Source: Fusobacterium sp.
Lineage (GTDB): Bacteria; Fusobacteriota; Fusobacteriia; Fusobacteriales; Fusobacteriaceae
NCBI RefSeq assembly: GCF_019012925.1
Contig: NZ_JAGIRL010000021.1
Coordinates: 90,301 to 154,300, forward strand
Direction of reading: 5' to 3'
DNA length: 64,000 bases
Below, piece after piece: positions 36,454 through 46,248 of the stretch. Under the pieces are notes generated by a model, which saw only the letters and a program-made list of their open reading frames with translations, did not search any database and was not told where the DNA came from. The number at the start of each line of letters is the position of its first letter. Position 1 is the first letter of the stretch. A program made the position numbers and the translations under genes.

Positions 36454-36614
36454 AGCTCTCTCCCCCTTTTTCTATTTTTTTCAAGTGATTCTTTTCTTCT
36501 ACAAATTTCTTCTGGATCTTTCTTAGGAGTATCTGACACTAATGCATCTATTATTGTATCTACTGCTTCTTTACCTGTTACAACTATTTTTCTAGTAAAA
36601 GATGATGTTGCCAT
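36420..36614 (-). CDS. Probable antitoxin of the GNAT toxin
   Basis: A 64-residue protein starting at ATG 36614 behind GGGGTTGAAAAAT; the longer frame upstream has no ribosome site. The N-terminus (SSFTRKIVVTGKEAVDTIIDAL) is a short strand-helix fold like small antitoxins that bind DNA. The C-terminal half is lysine- and arginine-rich (RRKESLEKNRKRGRELLAQF), as expected of a toxin-neutralising tail. It ends inside the toxin gene by a 34-base overlap, the usual antitoxin-then-toxin coupling. The pair is likely self-repressing. I cannot name the antitoxin family with certainty. Confidence 0.65.
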   Translation of the reverse strand: MATSSFTRKIVVTGKEAVDTIIDALVSDTPKKDPEEICRRKESLEKNRKRGRELLAQFASHYKK

Positions 36615-36711
36615 ATTTTTCAACCCCTTTCTTAAATAATTACTTTTCCACATTATACCATAAAATTTGAAAAAGTGAAACCACACTAAGAAAGTCTTAA
36701 ATTATTTTTAA

Positions 36712-37288
36712 TTAAATATTTTTAATACACATTCTTACAAGTTGTATCCCGTCAATTAAAATAATATTTTTATCTCTTGCTAACTCTTTAATTCTATCAC
36801 TAAACTCTCCTGTACAAACTAAAACTTTATAAATATTATTAATTTTATCTTCTATTCCTTCAATTTTCTCTTTAGACTTAACGATATCTTCAAGTTGTTT
36901 TATTCCTTCATCTTCATTACAAATACCATCTTTTTTCTTAATCTGTACATATACTCTACAATTTCCTATTTCATCATTGACTTCACTTAATAAAAGGAAA
37001 CATATTCCACTCGAGAAATTTAGGAATAAGAATTATATCTCCCTCTTTCATCTCTAACATTTTTCTTAGGTTACTGTTTTTATTTCTAAGATATCTTCTA
37101 GCTTCGTCAGTATCTCTCCAACCTTCTGGACAAGCATTAACCCATTCCTCTTGATTTCTCTCTTCTCCATTTTCATCAAGTAAGGATAAATTCTCCAAAC
37201 CCCAACCTTGTTTTAAAATACCTTTTTCCAAATTTTCCTTAAAATAATCCCTGTCTGAATAATCAATTCTAAATATGTAGTAGTTCAT
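36712..37288 (-). pseudogene. Decayed Mrr-like restriction endonuclease
   Basis: Two pieces of one gene are seen. The first (37288-36983, starting MNYYIFRIDYSD behind AAGGAGAAGGAT) runs 101 residues through MKEGDIILIPKFLEW and then stops. In the next frame, with no stop from about 36998 to 36712, comes a 94-residue piece with NCRVYVQIKKKDG and VLVCTGEFSDRIKELARDKNIILIDG, typical of the Mrr catalytic core. The middle of the protein is missing, so this is a deletion plus frameshift. It follows the type III res gene by 72 bases. Mrr enzymes cut methylated DNA; keeping one next to an active methylase could be harmful, a plausible reason for decay. Confidence 0.75.
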
Positions 37289-37375
37289 ATCCTTCTCCTT
37301 CATATTAAAATCACTCTCCTTTTTATTATTGGTAGAATACCTTTAACGTTTAGGAAAGTGATTTTCAGTTAATTT

Positions 37376-40300
37376 TTAAAATTTGTTAGAAAATTTTTCA
37401 AAGTTGTTAGCCACTTCAAAATTTATATCTTCTGATATTGCTTTAAAGTGTTTTCTTCCACATTTAATCTTTAAATTTTCAGTTTCTCTTCTATCTCCTT
37501 CAAAAGTAGAACCTTTAGTTTCAACAACAAAATATAACTTTTCTTCATCTTTATATAGATCTGGTTTAACTAATACAGCCCAATCTGGATTATAGTTTCC
37601 TAATGGAGTAGGTATTTTAAACCAATTAGGAAGTTTTGTATAGACTAACACATTTTTATTACTTTCTAAGTTTTGAGCAAAATCTCTTTCTATATCAGAA
37701 TCATAAACTATATTATTATATGGAGATTTTGTACTTTCAATCATGTTTCCTTGATTATTCATTTCTGTTTTTAAATATCCAAAAAGTTCTTCCTCTTCAA
37801 AAATTTCTTGTGAGTAGTATTCATTATCTCCTATCTTTTCATACTTGATTCCGTCAACTATAAAGCTTTTCATAGCTTTTTTTATTGCATTACTTGCTTG
37901 TTCTAAATATGTTTGAGGATCTTTTTTAAAATATTTCAATGTTTCAGTCTTTATTAAGATTTCAACTATACTTTTTCTTGTAAGATTTGTTTCATTTTGT
38001 AGATAACTAACTATATCTGGAAGTTTAAATCTATTTTTCACATCCATTTTTTCATGTTCAGAAGTAGTAAAGTTTTCTTCTATTCCACCTTTAGTAATTG
38101 CTAATCTTTTTTTCTCAAATAGAAATTTTTCATTTCTAATATCTATACCATCTTTTAGAAATTCTAAACATTTATTTTTTAACTCTTCACTATCAAAATT
38201 AACTTGATAAATAGTTTTATATTTTATCTTATCCCATAATTTTCTAAAATTATCTTCCTCTATGAAAACTTGTTTATTAATACTAATTTTTTTCTTATCA
38301 TCAGCATTTTTTATAACTAGTTTTCCTGCACTTGATTTTAATTTTCTTTCAATAGCAGGTCTTATATATTCAAACTCTTCTGGTAGTTTTAATATATTTT
38401 CTTTTAAATCTATTTTTAATCTATCAGTTGCATTTCCTTTATCATCTATATACTCCTCTTTTATTAAAAAGTTATATATTTCCTCTGATTTTTCATGTCC
38501 TAGATATATTTCATTTTCATTTTCTACTTTAGTAACTATATTAGAAAAAATATAATTTTCTATCACTCTAAATTTTATATCCTCTTCTTTTTCCATCTCT
38601 TTTTGTAATGAATCAACAAACTCTTCATAAGATTCATTTGCCATTACAGTAAGAGTATTAACATCAAAACCTCTAACTCTTTCTCCATTTTGATTTACTG
38701 CTATTCTAAGACCTCTTCCTATTTCTTGCCTTTTTTTCATTTCAGAAGTTGTTTCATTTAAAGTACAAATTTGGAAAACATTTGGATTATCCCAACCCTC
38801 TTTTAAAGCAGAGTGAGAAAAGATAAAAGATAACGGCTCATTAAAACTTAATAATTTTTCTTTATCTCTCATTATTTTATTAAACGTATCTTCATCTGCA
38901 TTTGTTGTTCCTTTTGTATCTTTTTCTTCAAAATATTCTTTTCCATTTTTACTTTTCTTTTTATCCGCTGAAAAATACCCATCATGTGCTACTGATGCTC
39001 TTTGATATAAAGGAACTGTTTGATCTCCCATTTCTGAATATTCTGGCACTTCTAAAAGTCTATTGTATTCTTCTTCAAACATTAAAGCATATTTCCCTTT
39101 TTTTGCTTCCCCTGTTTCTGGATCATAAGTTCTATAATTTGCAACCTTATCTATAAAGAAAAGTGATAAAACTTTTATTCCTCTATTTTTTAATCTTTTC
39201 TGTTTATCAAAGTGTTCTTGAATAGTTTTTCTAATTTGTAATCTTTTTATAGTATCTGGATTTTCTCCACCATTAACTTGTCCAAGTGTAAGAGTTACTT
39301 TTCCAAGATCCACAAAAGATTTGCTAGGATCTTGTTCATTATATGTAATTTCATTTACATAATATCCTTCATAAATAGATCTTTTTGCTTTTTCTTGTAA
39401 GTCATCTCCTAATTTTATACCTACTTCTTTTCTTTTTACAGTGCTTCCCACCCTTACATCTAACTCAAGTTTTGCACTTATTCCAGATTTGGTAGCTTTT
39501 ATATTTGTTACTTTTATATATTCAGTATTGTTATTATTTTTAGTAACTCCAACAGTAGCTACCTCTATTTGTTTTACAAGTTGTCTTTCATAGGCATTTA
39601 CAGAATCTAATTTGAAAACTGGATTATATTTTTCTTTATGTGTTGCTGAATATCTCAATGTACATAATGGATTTAGTTTACTTATAGCTTGTTTTGCATT
39701 ATCAGTTTCCATATTCTGTGGTTCATCTATTATTACTATTGGATTACATTGTCTAATATAGTCTATTGGTCTATATCCATTAGCTTGATCTCTTTCACGA
39801 TAAATAACATTTGATTTTTGTTTACTATTTTTTATGTTTTCATCTTCTTGATTATCTTCTTCATTTTGGTTAATATCTTTATTGAAAGCATCTATTGTAA
39901 TAATCATAATTTGAATAGTATCATTTACAGCAAAGTTTCTTATCATATCAATTTTTTTAGAATCATATATAAAATAGTCATAAGGAACATTATCATATAA
40001 AGATTTAAAATGTTCTTTTGTTATTTCAAGAGTTTTATATACTCCCTCTTTTATAGCTATTGATGGAACTACAATTATAAATTTTGTAAAATCATATTTT
40101 TTATTTAATTCCATTATAGTTCTAAGATATACATAAGTTTTTCCTGTACCTGTTTCCATTTCAACAGAAAAATTATAATCATTTCCTTTTAAACTTTTAG
40201 TTTTAGATACACAATTTTTAGTTTGAATTTTATTTAAGTTTTCTAATATTTCTTCTGGAAAAAGTAAAAGTCCATTACCTATTCCAAGCTCATTTTCTAC

Positions 40301-40438
40301 ACTGCCTAATTTTAATTGTCCATTTTGCTTTTCAACTGTAAAAACTGTTTTATTAGTTTCTTGTCCTGCAAATATATCTGTAATAGAGTTAATTGCCTCT
40401 AATTGATAGTCTAAATTCTCCTCAAATTTTATTTTCAT
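37376..40438 (-). CDS. res: Type III restriction enzyme, Res helicase-nuclease subunit
   Basis: The 1020-residue subunit that translocates along DNA and cuts it in complex with Mod. The helicase core has Walker A METGTGKTYVYLRT near residue 95, the DExx box VIIDEPQNME near 240, GWDNPNVFQIC and EIGRGLRIAV near 560-580. The C-terminal nuclease (about 900-1000) shows YNPDWAVL and YFVVETKGS, the PD-(D/E)xK residues. AAGGAGCCAATT precedes ATG, 10 bases after mod. The frame is intact, so restriction depends on the state of mod: Res cannot work without Mod. Confidence 0.95.
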   Translation of the reverse strand: MKIKFEENLDYQLEAINSITDIFAGQETNKTVFTVEKQNGQLKLGSVENELGIGNGLLLFPEEILENLNKIQTKNCVSKTKSLKGNDYNFSVEMETGTGKTYVYLRTIMELNKKYDFTKFIIVVPSIAIKEGVYKTLEITKEHFKSLYDNVPYDYFIYDSKKIDMIRNFAVNDTIQIMIITIDAFNKDINQNEEDNQEDENIKNSKQKSNVIYRERDQANGYRPIDYIRQCNPIVIIDEPQNMETDNAKQAISKLNPLCTLRYSATHKEKYNPVFKLDSVNAYERQLVKQIEVATVGVTKNNNNTEYIKVTNIKATKSGISAKLELDVRVGSTVKRKEVGIKLGDDLQEKAKRSIYEGYYVNEITYNEQDPSKSFVDLGKVTLTLGQVNGGENPDTIKRLQIRKTIQEHFDKQKRLKNRGIKVLSLFFIDKVANYRTYDPETGEAKKGKYALMFEEEYNRLLEVPEYSEMGDQTVPLYQRASVAHDGYFSADKKKSKNGKEYFEEKDTKGTTNADEDTFNKIMRDKEKLLSFNEPLSFIFSHSALKEGWDNPNVFQICTLNETTSEMKKRQEIGRGLRIAVNQNGERVRGFDVNTLTVMANESYEEFVDSLQKEMEKEEDIKFRVIENYIFSNIVTKVENENEIYLGHEKSEEIYNFLIKEEYIDDKGNATDRLKIDLKENILKLPEEFEYIRPAIERKLKSSAGKLVIKNADDKKKISINKQVFIEEDNFRKLWDKIKYKTIYQVNFDSEELKNKCLEFLKDGIDIRNEKFLFEKKRLAITKGGIEENFTTSEHEKMDVKNRFKLPDIVSYLQNETNLTRKSIVEILIKTETLKYFKKDPQTYLEQASNAIKKAMKSFIVDGIKYEKIGDNEYYSQEIFEEEELFGYLKTEMNNQGNMIESTKSPYNNIVYDSDIERDFAQNLESNKNVLVYTKLPNWFKIPTPLGNYNPDWAVLVKPDLYKDEEKLYFVVETKGSTFEGDRRETENLKIKCGRKHFKAISEDINFEVANNFEKFSNKF

Positions 40439-40448
40439 AATTGGCTCC

Positions 40449-42328
40449 TTATATGCTTCTTACTTCTTTTATTCCTACTTGCTCTAATTTTTTCATAGCA
40501 TTTGTTTTATCTACATCATTTTTAAATGCTGAATCCCTTAAAACTACCATAGTTTTAAAATCTTCATCTATTTCAAGTAAGTTTTTGTATTCTTCACATA
40601 TAGAATCAATTACTTCCATATCAATTTCTTTATCAAGATTAATTAATAAAGTTCCTCCACCTATTGAGTAAAACTTATCATTTTCAATTATAGGAACATT
40701 TAAATCTAATCCATATTTTAATAAAATTTCATATAAAATATCTAAAGAACTTCTGTCTGATTTTATATTATCTATTGAATCAAATAGGCTTTGTTCTAAA
40801 TCTTCTGTTTCACTATCCCACTCTTTAATATTTGATGAATCTAACTTAAATACTTTGAATCCTATATCTGGTACTTTTTTAGGCTCTTCTCCTAATTTTA
40901 ATTGAGAATTTTCTTTTTCAATCTCTTCTTTTATTTTCTCCCCAGCTCTTCTTATTCTTTCTTTTCCAATTTCACAAATAGTTTTATATCCTGCTTTATA
41001 TGCTTCTGATTTTTCATCACAAGGTTCTGGAAGTTGTACCATTATATATTTTCTATTTCCACCATCTTCTGAATTAAGTTGCATAACTGCATGAGCTGTT
41101 GTAGCTGAACCAGAGAAAAAGTCTAATATTATTGAATCTTTATTAGAGGAAATCAATAATATCTTTTTTATTAAATTTACAGGTTTGGGAGTATCAAAAT
41201 AATTTTCATTAAACAGTGATAAAATTTCTTTTTTTCCTTCTTTATTACTAGAAACATTATCCCAATAATTTGTTGTTGGTTGTCCTTCACTTTCAAATAA
41301 ATACATAACTCTTTGAGGAAGAGAATCTCCATTTAAACCAAAATATATTCTCCCTTCTGCTAATAATTTTTTAAAACTACTTTCTGGATATGCCCATGTT
41401 CTTTCAAAAATATTTCCAGAAGGACTTACTATTTTATAATTATATCCTCCCCCACGCAAACCTTTTGATACTGTTATTGGAACTCCCCTCCATTTTCCTA
41501 AAGTAAATTTTTCATTAGATTCTTTATATGATTTTTTTATATAATCATCTGAAAGAGATTCTAAATTTAAAAATCCATTAAGACTTTTCAAGTAAACAAT
41601 AATATTTTCTCCTTGTATTGAAATATTTTTAGAATCATTTGAAACTTCTTTTTTTCTCTTCCACATTATATTAGATATAAAATTTTCTTCTCCAAAAATT
41701 TCATTACATATTTTTTTTAAATTATCTTGTTCATTATCATCTATTGAAATAAAAATTACTCCATCTTCTGTTAAAAGATTTCTAGCTAGTTTTAATCTAG
41801 GGTACATCATACTTAGCCAATCAGAATGGTATCTACCATTTGATTCTGTATTAGTACTTAATTTGTACCCCCCCCCGTGCTATTTTCAGACTTTTGTCCT
41901 GTTATAGTTAAATAATTATCTATATTATCTTTAAAATTATCTTTATAAACAAAATCTTTTCCTGTATTATATGGTGGATCTATATATATCATTTTTATCT
42001 TTCCGTGATAAGATTTTTGTAAAAGTTTTAAAACTTCTAAATTATCTCCTTCTATATAAAGATTTTCTGTATTTTCCCAATCTTTTGAATCTTCTTTTGA
42101 TGGTCTTAATGTTCCCGTACTTGTATCTTGTGCTATCTGTCTAGCTTCTGTTTTTCCCTTCCAAGTAAAAGAATATCTCTCCTTATCATTTTCTATTTTT
42201 TCTCCTAGTAATTGCTTTAATACTTCAAAGTCTATTTTCCCCTCTGTAAATACCTCTGGGAATATTTGCTTTAACTTTTCCATGTTATCTTGGACTATGT
42301 CCATACTTGTTCCTTGTAGTTTTTCCAT
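40449..42328 (-). CDS. mod: Type III DNA methyltransferase Mod, phase-variable, out of frame here
   Basis: Adenine methyltransferase and DNA-recognition subunit. The gene is open in two frames: 42328-41858 codes 156 residues with motif IV DPPYNTG near residue 128 and ends STGGGTN. The other frame resumes before NGRYHSDWLSMMYPRL, passes the recognition region, and holds ILDFFSGSATTAH (motif I) and LDSSNIKEW near the end. The break is a run of nine G (minus strand). With ten or seven G a single protein of about 626 residues reads through STGGGYKLSTNTESNGRY. Order DPPY before FxGxx is that of beta-class Mod. Start ATG 42328 lies behind GGAGAG. It overlaps the message of the upstream ATPase by four bases. 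Confidence 0.93.
41868..41876 (-). repeat. Nine-base G tract, phase-variation switch in mod
   Basis: Nine C on the plus strand, nine G in the mod message, in a genome that otherwise almost never has G or C runs of this length. In-frame reading through mod needs ten or seven G. Confidence 0.95.
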
Positions 42329-42332
42329 TTAA

Positions 42333-44471
42333 TTACTCTCCTATTAAAGTTTTTAAGTCTCTATATAATGTTTTTAAATGCTCACAACTCATATCTAATA
42401 ATGGTTCATACATAAAAGAATTTATATGTATATTTTCTGGAGTTATCATATTTACTTGCTCTATTAATTTCAACTCTTTAATATTTTCAGTATAATGCTT
42501 TTTATATTCATTAGATAAAACTCTTGTCTGATTTCCAGTAGGCAATAAATAATCTGGATTGTTTTTTCTTATTTTATCTATCATATACTTCTCACACTTT
42601 ATTCTACAACCCATAGATAATAAAATTTTATTTTCAAGTAAAATTTCATTATCATCTTTTAAAATTTCTTCTATTTCAGCAAAAAGAATCGTCAATATTT
42701 TGTCATTAACTATACTTACTTCCTTTGTTGAAAGTACGTTAATAAAGTTTTTATAAATCTCCATTAAATCATCTACTTTCATATTCTCTGTCTCTGCTTC
42801 TTTATAGTGTAATAAGTTTGTTAACTTTAGATAATTTGTATCTTTATTTCCATCTATATATTCTATAAGGTTTCTAACAAATGGAATAGAAGCTATCATT
42901 ATTCTACTATCAGTTAACACTTTGTCTTTCCAAACTTCAAACAAGTTTTTAGTATACTGTCCTTCTTTTAGAAGAATTTCATTTTCTCTTTTTATAGCCA
43001 TTAATTTATTTGAACCTAAATTTAATCTACTGACAACTGTTCTATAAAAATCAAAATTATGGGTTAATATTATTATTTTAAATTTTTCCTCAAATAATAA
43101 ATCATATAAGTATTCTATTATTGCGTATTTATTTTTATAATCAAAAGAGTCTGCTATATCATCAAGAATTATTAATTTATTTTGAGAATCTTTTTTTAAT
43201 GCTTCTATTTCATATAAAACTTGAAGTAAATATAAAGCTCTTTTTTCTCCTTGACTTAAAATTGTTTTCAAATTTGTTTCATCAACTTCTTTTCCTGAAT
43301 GATAAAATTCAATTTGTGGTTCTTCTATTCCAAGTAAGCTATTTTCTTTATTGGATATTTTTAAATCAAAAGGAACAATAAATCTTTTTTTATAAAGATT
43401 TAAAATTTCTTCCCAAATTGTTGTTTCTTCTGTTGCATTTTTTATGATTTGATTAATTTTTTCTGTATTTTGATCATACGAGTTAATTAATTCTTGTAAA
43501 TTTAATGAACATTTTTCAAAATAAAATTGAAGTATTTTTTCCCTAAATTTTTCAATATCTTTTAATTCTAAAATAAAATTTTTATTTTCTTCTAATATTT
43601 CTCTTAATTTTCTATGTTCATTATTTTTTGAAAAAAGTTTATCAATATCATCAAAACTTTTTAATATTTCTTTATCATTTAAAATCTTATTTTTTTCTTC
43701 TAATAAAATTTTAGAAAACTCTTCTATATTTTCTACTTTTTTCTTATTAGATAATATAATTTCATTTTTCAATAGAAAAAAATTATTTTCATTTAAACTT
43801 TTAATTACATTATCAATATTATTATGATTTATTTTTCCTTTTGAAAATAAAAAAGAATTTTCTAATAAAAAATCATATTTCTCTATATATTTATTCACAG
43901 ATTCAATAAATTTCTTTGTTTTAAATAATTTTTCTGTTTTTTCATTAAATAATTCTTCAAAATCAAAATTTAAATTTTCTATAACTATTTTCTCCAAATT
44001 TTTATTTTTCAATTCTTTTAAATCTTTAACATTTAATGATTTATGAAAAAATTTTTCTAAAGACTTATCTATCTTATTTCCAGCTATTTGTTTTAATTCT
44101 TTTAAAAATATTTCTTTCTTTTCTTCTATTTCTTTAGTTAATTTTTCATATTTTTTTCTCAAATCATCATTTACTAAAAGTTTAGAAATATTTCTACAAC
44201 CAAATTTTTCATCCAACGATTCTACAACTAAAATTTCTTCCTTTTTTACATTAACTCCATTTATTTTTATATCATAAGTTCCATTTTCATTTGTTATTCT
44301 ATCTTTTGGTAAAATTCCATTAGAAATATCTTTAAAAGTATTTGAAAAAGAAGTTTTCATTGTACCATTTGGAGCATACAAGATAATTGTATTTTTTTTC
44401 TTAAAATCAAACTCATGTTTCAAATTTTTAATTCCATAACAATTTTTTAAATTAACTTCTATTTTATCCAT
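42333..44471 (-). CDS. AAA_13-like SMC/RloC-type ATPase of the defence island
   Basis: A 712-residue ABC-type ATPase with no membrane span. Walker A is APNGTMKTSF near residue 33. The ABC signature is LSQGEKRALYLL near 410, and Walker B IILDDIADSFDYKNK near 435, with a coiled-coil insert of about 300 residues (rich in Lys, Glu, Asn) between. The tail contains NQTRVLSNEYKK and ENIHINSFMYEPLLDMS. RloC and PrrC, which pair with type I systems and cut tRNA, have a similar head. Whether this tail is a nuclease is not provable by eye. It is embedded in the operon, 15 bases after the GmrSD gene and 4 before mod. GGGGGATAT precedes ATG. Confidence 0.8.
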   Translation of the reverse strand: MDKIEVNLKNCYGIKNLKHEFDFKKKNTIILYAPNGTMKTSFSNTFKDISNGILPKDRITNENGTYDIKINGVNVKKEEILVVESLDEKFGCRNISKLLVNDDLRKKYEKLTKEIEEKKEIFLKELKQIAGNKIDKSLEKFFHKSLNVKDLKELKNKNLEKIVIENLNFDFEELFNEKTEKLFKTKKFIESVNKYIEKYDFLLENSFLFSKGKINHNNIDNVIKSLNENNFFLLKNEIILSNKKKVENIEEFSKILLEEKNKILNDKEILKSFDDIDKLFSKNNEHRKLREILEENKNFILELKDIEKFREKILQFYFEKCSLNLQELINSYDQNTEKINQIIKNATEETTIWEEILNLYKKRFIVPFDLKISNKENSLLGIEEPQIEFYHSGKEVDETNLKTILSQGEKRALYLLQVLYEIEALKKDSQNKLIILDDIADSFDYKNKYAIIEYLYDLLFEEKFKIIILTHNFDFYRTVVSRLNLGSNKLMAIKRENEILLKEGQYTKNLFEVWKDKVLTDSRIMIASIPFVRNLIEYIDGNKDTNYLKLTNLLHYKEAETENMKVDDLMEIYKNFINVLSTKEVSIVNDKILTILFAEIEEILKDDNEILLENKILLSMGCRIKCEKYMIDKIRKNNPDYLLPTGNQTRVLSNEYKKHYTENIKELKLIEQVNMITPENIHINSFMYEPLLDMSCEHLKTLYRDLKTLIGE

Positions 44472-44486
44472 ATATCCCCCTATTTT

Positions 44487-46187
44487 TTATTCATAATCTC
44501 TATCCCAACTTTTTAAAATCTCTATAATTTTATCTGTTATTCTTACATCTCTCTCCACTATCTGGTCTAATCCCCATCTATCTATTTTAAGATTTCCTAT
44601 CTCTTTTGTCATTTGGATATTAGATTTTATATAGTAATCTTTTTTCTTTGCAAAATAGTTATTTGTAGCAATTATATTTAATTTCTTCTCAAAAGGTGTT
44701 TTATTCCCTAAATGTTCTATCTTTTCTCTAGCCACCTCTTCATTTTCTCTCAAATCATAACTATTTTCCCATTTAACTGGAAGTATATGTTCTATCTCCC
44801 ACTTCTCTGGTAACAACTCATCTTGTATATTATAAGCTAAAGTTTTTAACAACATTCTCACTACATTACGATGTGGAGTTTTTACCTTCTCTCTAATATC
44901 ATCTTCTGATAAAGCTTTAAAATCAAATACAGGTTTATCAGTATTTATAATTTCAACATTTAACTTTAATATATTTGATTTTACTGCTGTAATTGTAGGT
45001 ATCTCTATATATTTTTTTAATAATTCTACATATAATTTTCTTAAAAAAGATAAAAATTTATCTTCAAAATCTTCACTATCCTTATATCTCAAATAATATA
45101 TTACTACTGGATATTTCCAAAATTCATTTGGATATGATATTAAAATATCTAGAATTTTTAATATCTCTCTATTTTGACTCCAACTTTCAGTTTCTAATGT
45201 TTCTTTATTTGAAATAACTTTCCATAAATTTAAAATCTGTCTTAAATTATTCAATATATTTGGTTTTAATATTCTTTCAAATTTATTAGCTGAATAATAT
45301 TTTCTTAATCCTGGAGTTGTCGTTGCTTTATCATTTTCTAATGCTCTTTGATAAAACATGTGATAATAAAATAACTGTTGTATAGATTCAGATATTCTTA
45401 AGCTATCTTCTTCTAATTCCTTCCACTCTTCAATAAATTTCTGTTTCTCTTCTTTATTTAAATTATTATATATTTTAGCTTTAAAAATATCAGCATCTGA
45501 TAATGGTAATCCTCTATCGTTTAAGGTTGAAAATATAGTTAAAGCCGTATCTTGAGTATCAGCTGTAATTGGTAATATTATCACTTGATTTAATAATGCA
45601 TATATAAATTGGTAAATCATCAAAGCATTTTCCTTTGATTTTTCTTCAAGTAACTCTAATAATTGTTTATAATTTTCAGAATAACTATCTTGAGCCTTTT
45701 CTCTTATATTACCAGTTTCTAAAATATTTTTAAGAATATCGTTTTCACTATCACTTATTACTTTAGAAGTTAATAAAATACTTGCATAATCTACTTTTCC
45801 AGTTAACTTATTAGTTCTCCATATTATTGGTTCTATCTTACTAATAAAATTTATAGCTTCAGGAGATTTTTCATCTGTTATTGTCAACTTAGTATAAATA
45901 GCCCTAAGTAATAGAAATAATGATGTTATTCTTTGTTGTCCATCTATTATCTCTTGTTCTCTATCTTCATTCTCATAAGATACAATACTTCCTAAAAAAT
46001 ATGTACCATCATTTTCAGTTCCACCATTATTAGAAGTAAATTCCCAAATATCTCTAAAAAGAGTATCAATCTGTTCATTTGTCCAGCTATATGGTCTTTG
46101 ATATTCTGGAATTACAAATGGTTTTCTTCTTGCATTCAATAAAAATTGTTCTATTGTTTGTTTATTTACACTTATTGTTGTTGCCAT
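44487..46187 (-). CDS. GmrSD-like (DUF262/DUF1524) modification-dependent nuclease
   Basis: A 566-residue single-chain protein. The N-terminal DUF262 domain has IPEYQRPYSWTNEQ near residue 24 and EIIDGQQRITSLFLL near 80, the nucleotide-binding (DGQQR) motif. The C-terminal DUF1524 domain carries the HNH-like motif WEIEHILPVKWENSY near 475 and LGNKTPFEKKLNIIATN. GmrSD enzymes cut phage DNA with glucosylated hydroxymethylcytosine; some other members respond to phosphorothioate. Which modification is seen here is unknown. GGAGGAAAG precedes ATG. It is followed after 15 bases by the ATPase gene. Confidence 0.9.
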   Translation of the reverse strand: MATTISVNKQTIEQFLLNARRKPFVIPEYQRPYSWTNEQIDTLFRDIWEFTSNNGGTENDGTYFLGSIVSYENEDREQEIIDGQQRITSLFLLLRAIYTKLTITDEKSPEAINFISKIEPIIWRTNKLTGKVDYASILLTSKVISDSENDILKNILETGNIREKAQDSYSENYKQLLELLEEKSKENALMIYQFIYALLNQVIILPITADTQDTALTIFSTLNDRGLPLSDADIFKAKIYNNLNKEEKQKFIEEWKELEEDSLRISESIQQLFYYHMFYQRALENDKATTTPGLRKYYSANKFERILKPNILNNLRQILNLWKVISNKETLETESWSQNREILKILDILISYPNEFWKYPVVIYYLRYKDSEDFEDKFLSFLRKLYVELLKKYIEIPTITAVKSNILKLNVEIINTDKPVFDFKALSEDDIREKVKTPHRNVVRMLLKTLAYNIQDELLPEKWEIEHILPVKWENSYDLRENEEVAREKIEHLGNKTPFEKKLNIIATNNYFAKKKDYYIKSNIQMTKEIGNLKIDRWGLDQIVERDVRITDKIIEILKSWDRDYE

Positions 46188-46248
46188 CTTTCCTCCACTA
46201 ATTTTAAATTCATTTTTATATTTTACTTAGATTCACACTTTTATAATT

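Noticed and set aside
36983..36999. Selenocysteine reading of the UGA that ends the first Mrr piece
   Set aside because: Reading through meets further UGA codons at once in the same frame, and the catalytic piece continues in another frame, so a deletion/frameshift is the better account.
41868..41876. Sequencing or assembly error as the sole cause of the mod split
   Set aside because: A G9 tract in an extremely AT-rich gene at a known kind of switch site favours true phase variation, but an error cannot be excluded and the finding states the check.
44390..44400. Run of eight A (minus strand) near the start of the AAA_13 gene as a second phase-variation tract
   Set aside because: A and T runs of this size are common in this sequence and the frame is intact; not above background.
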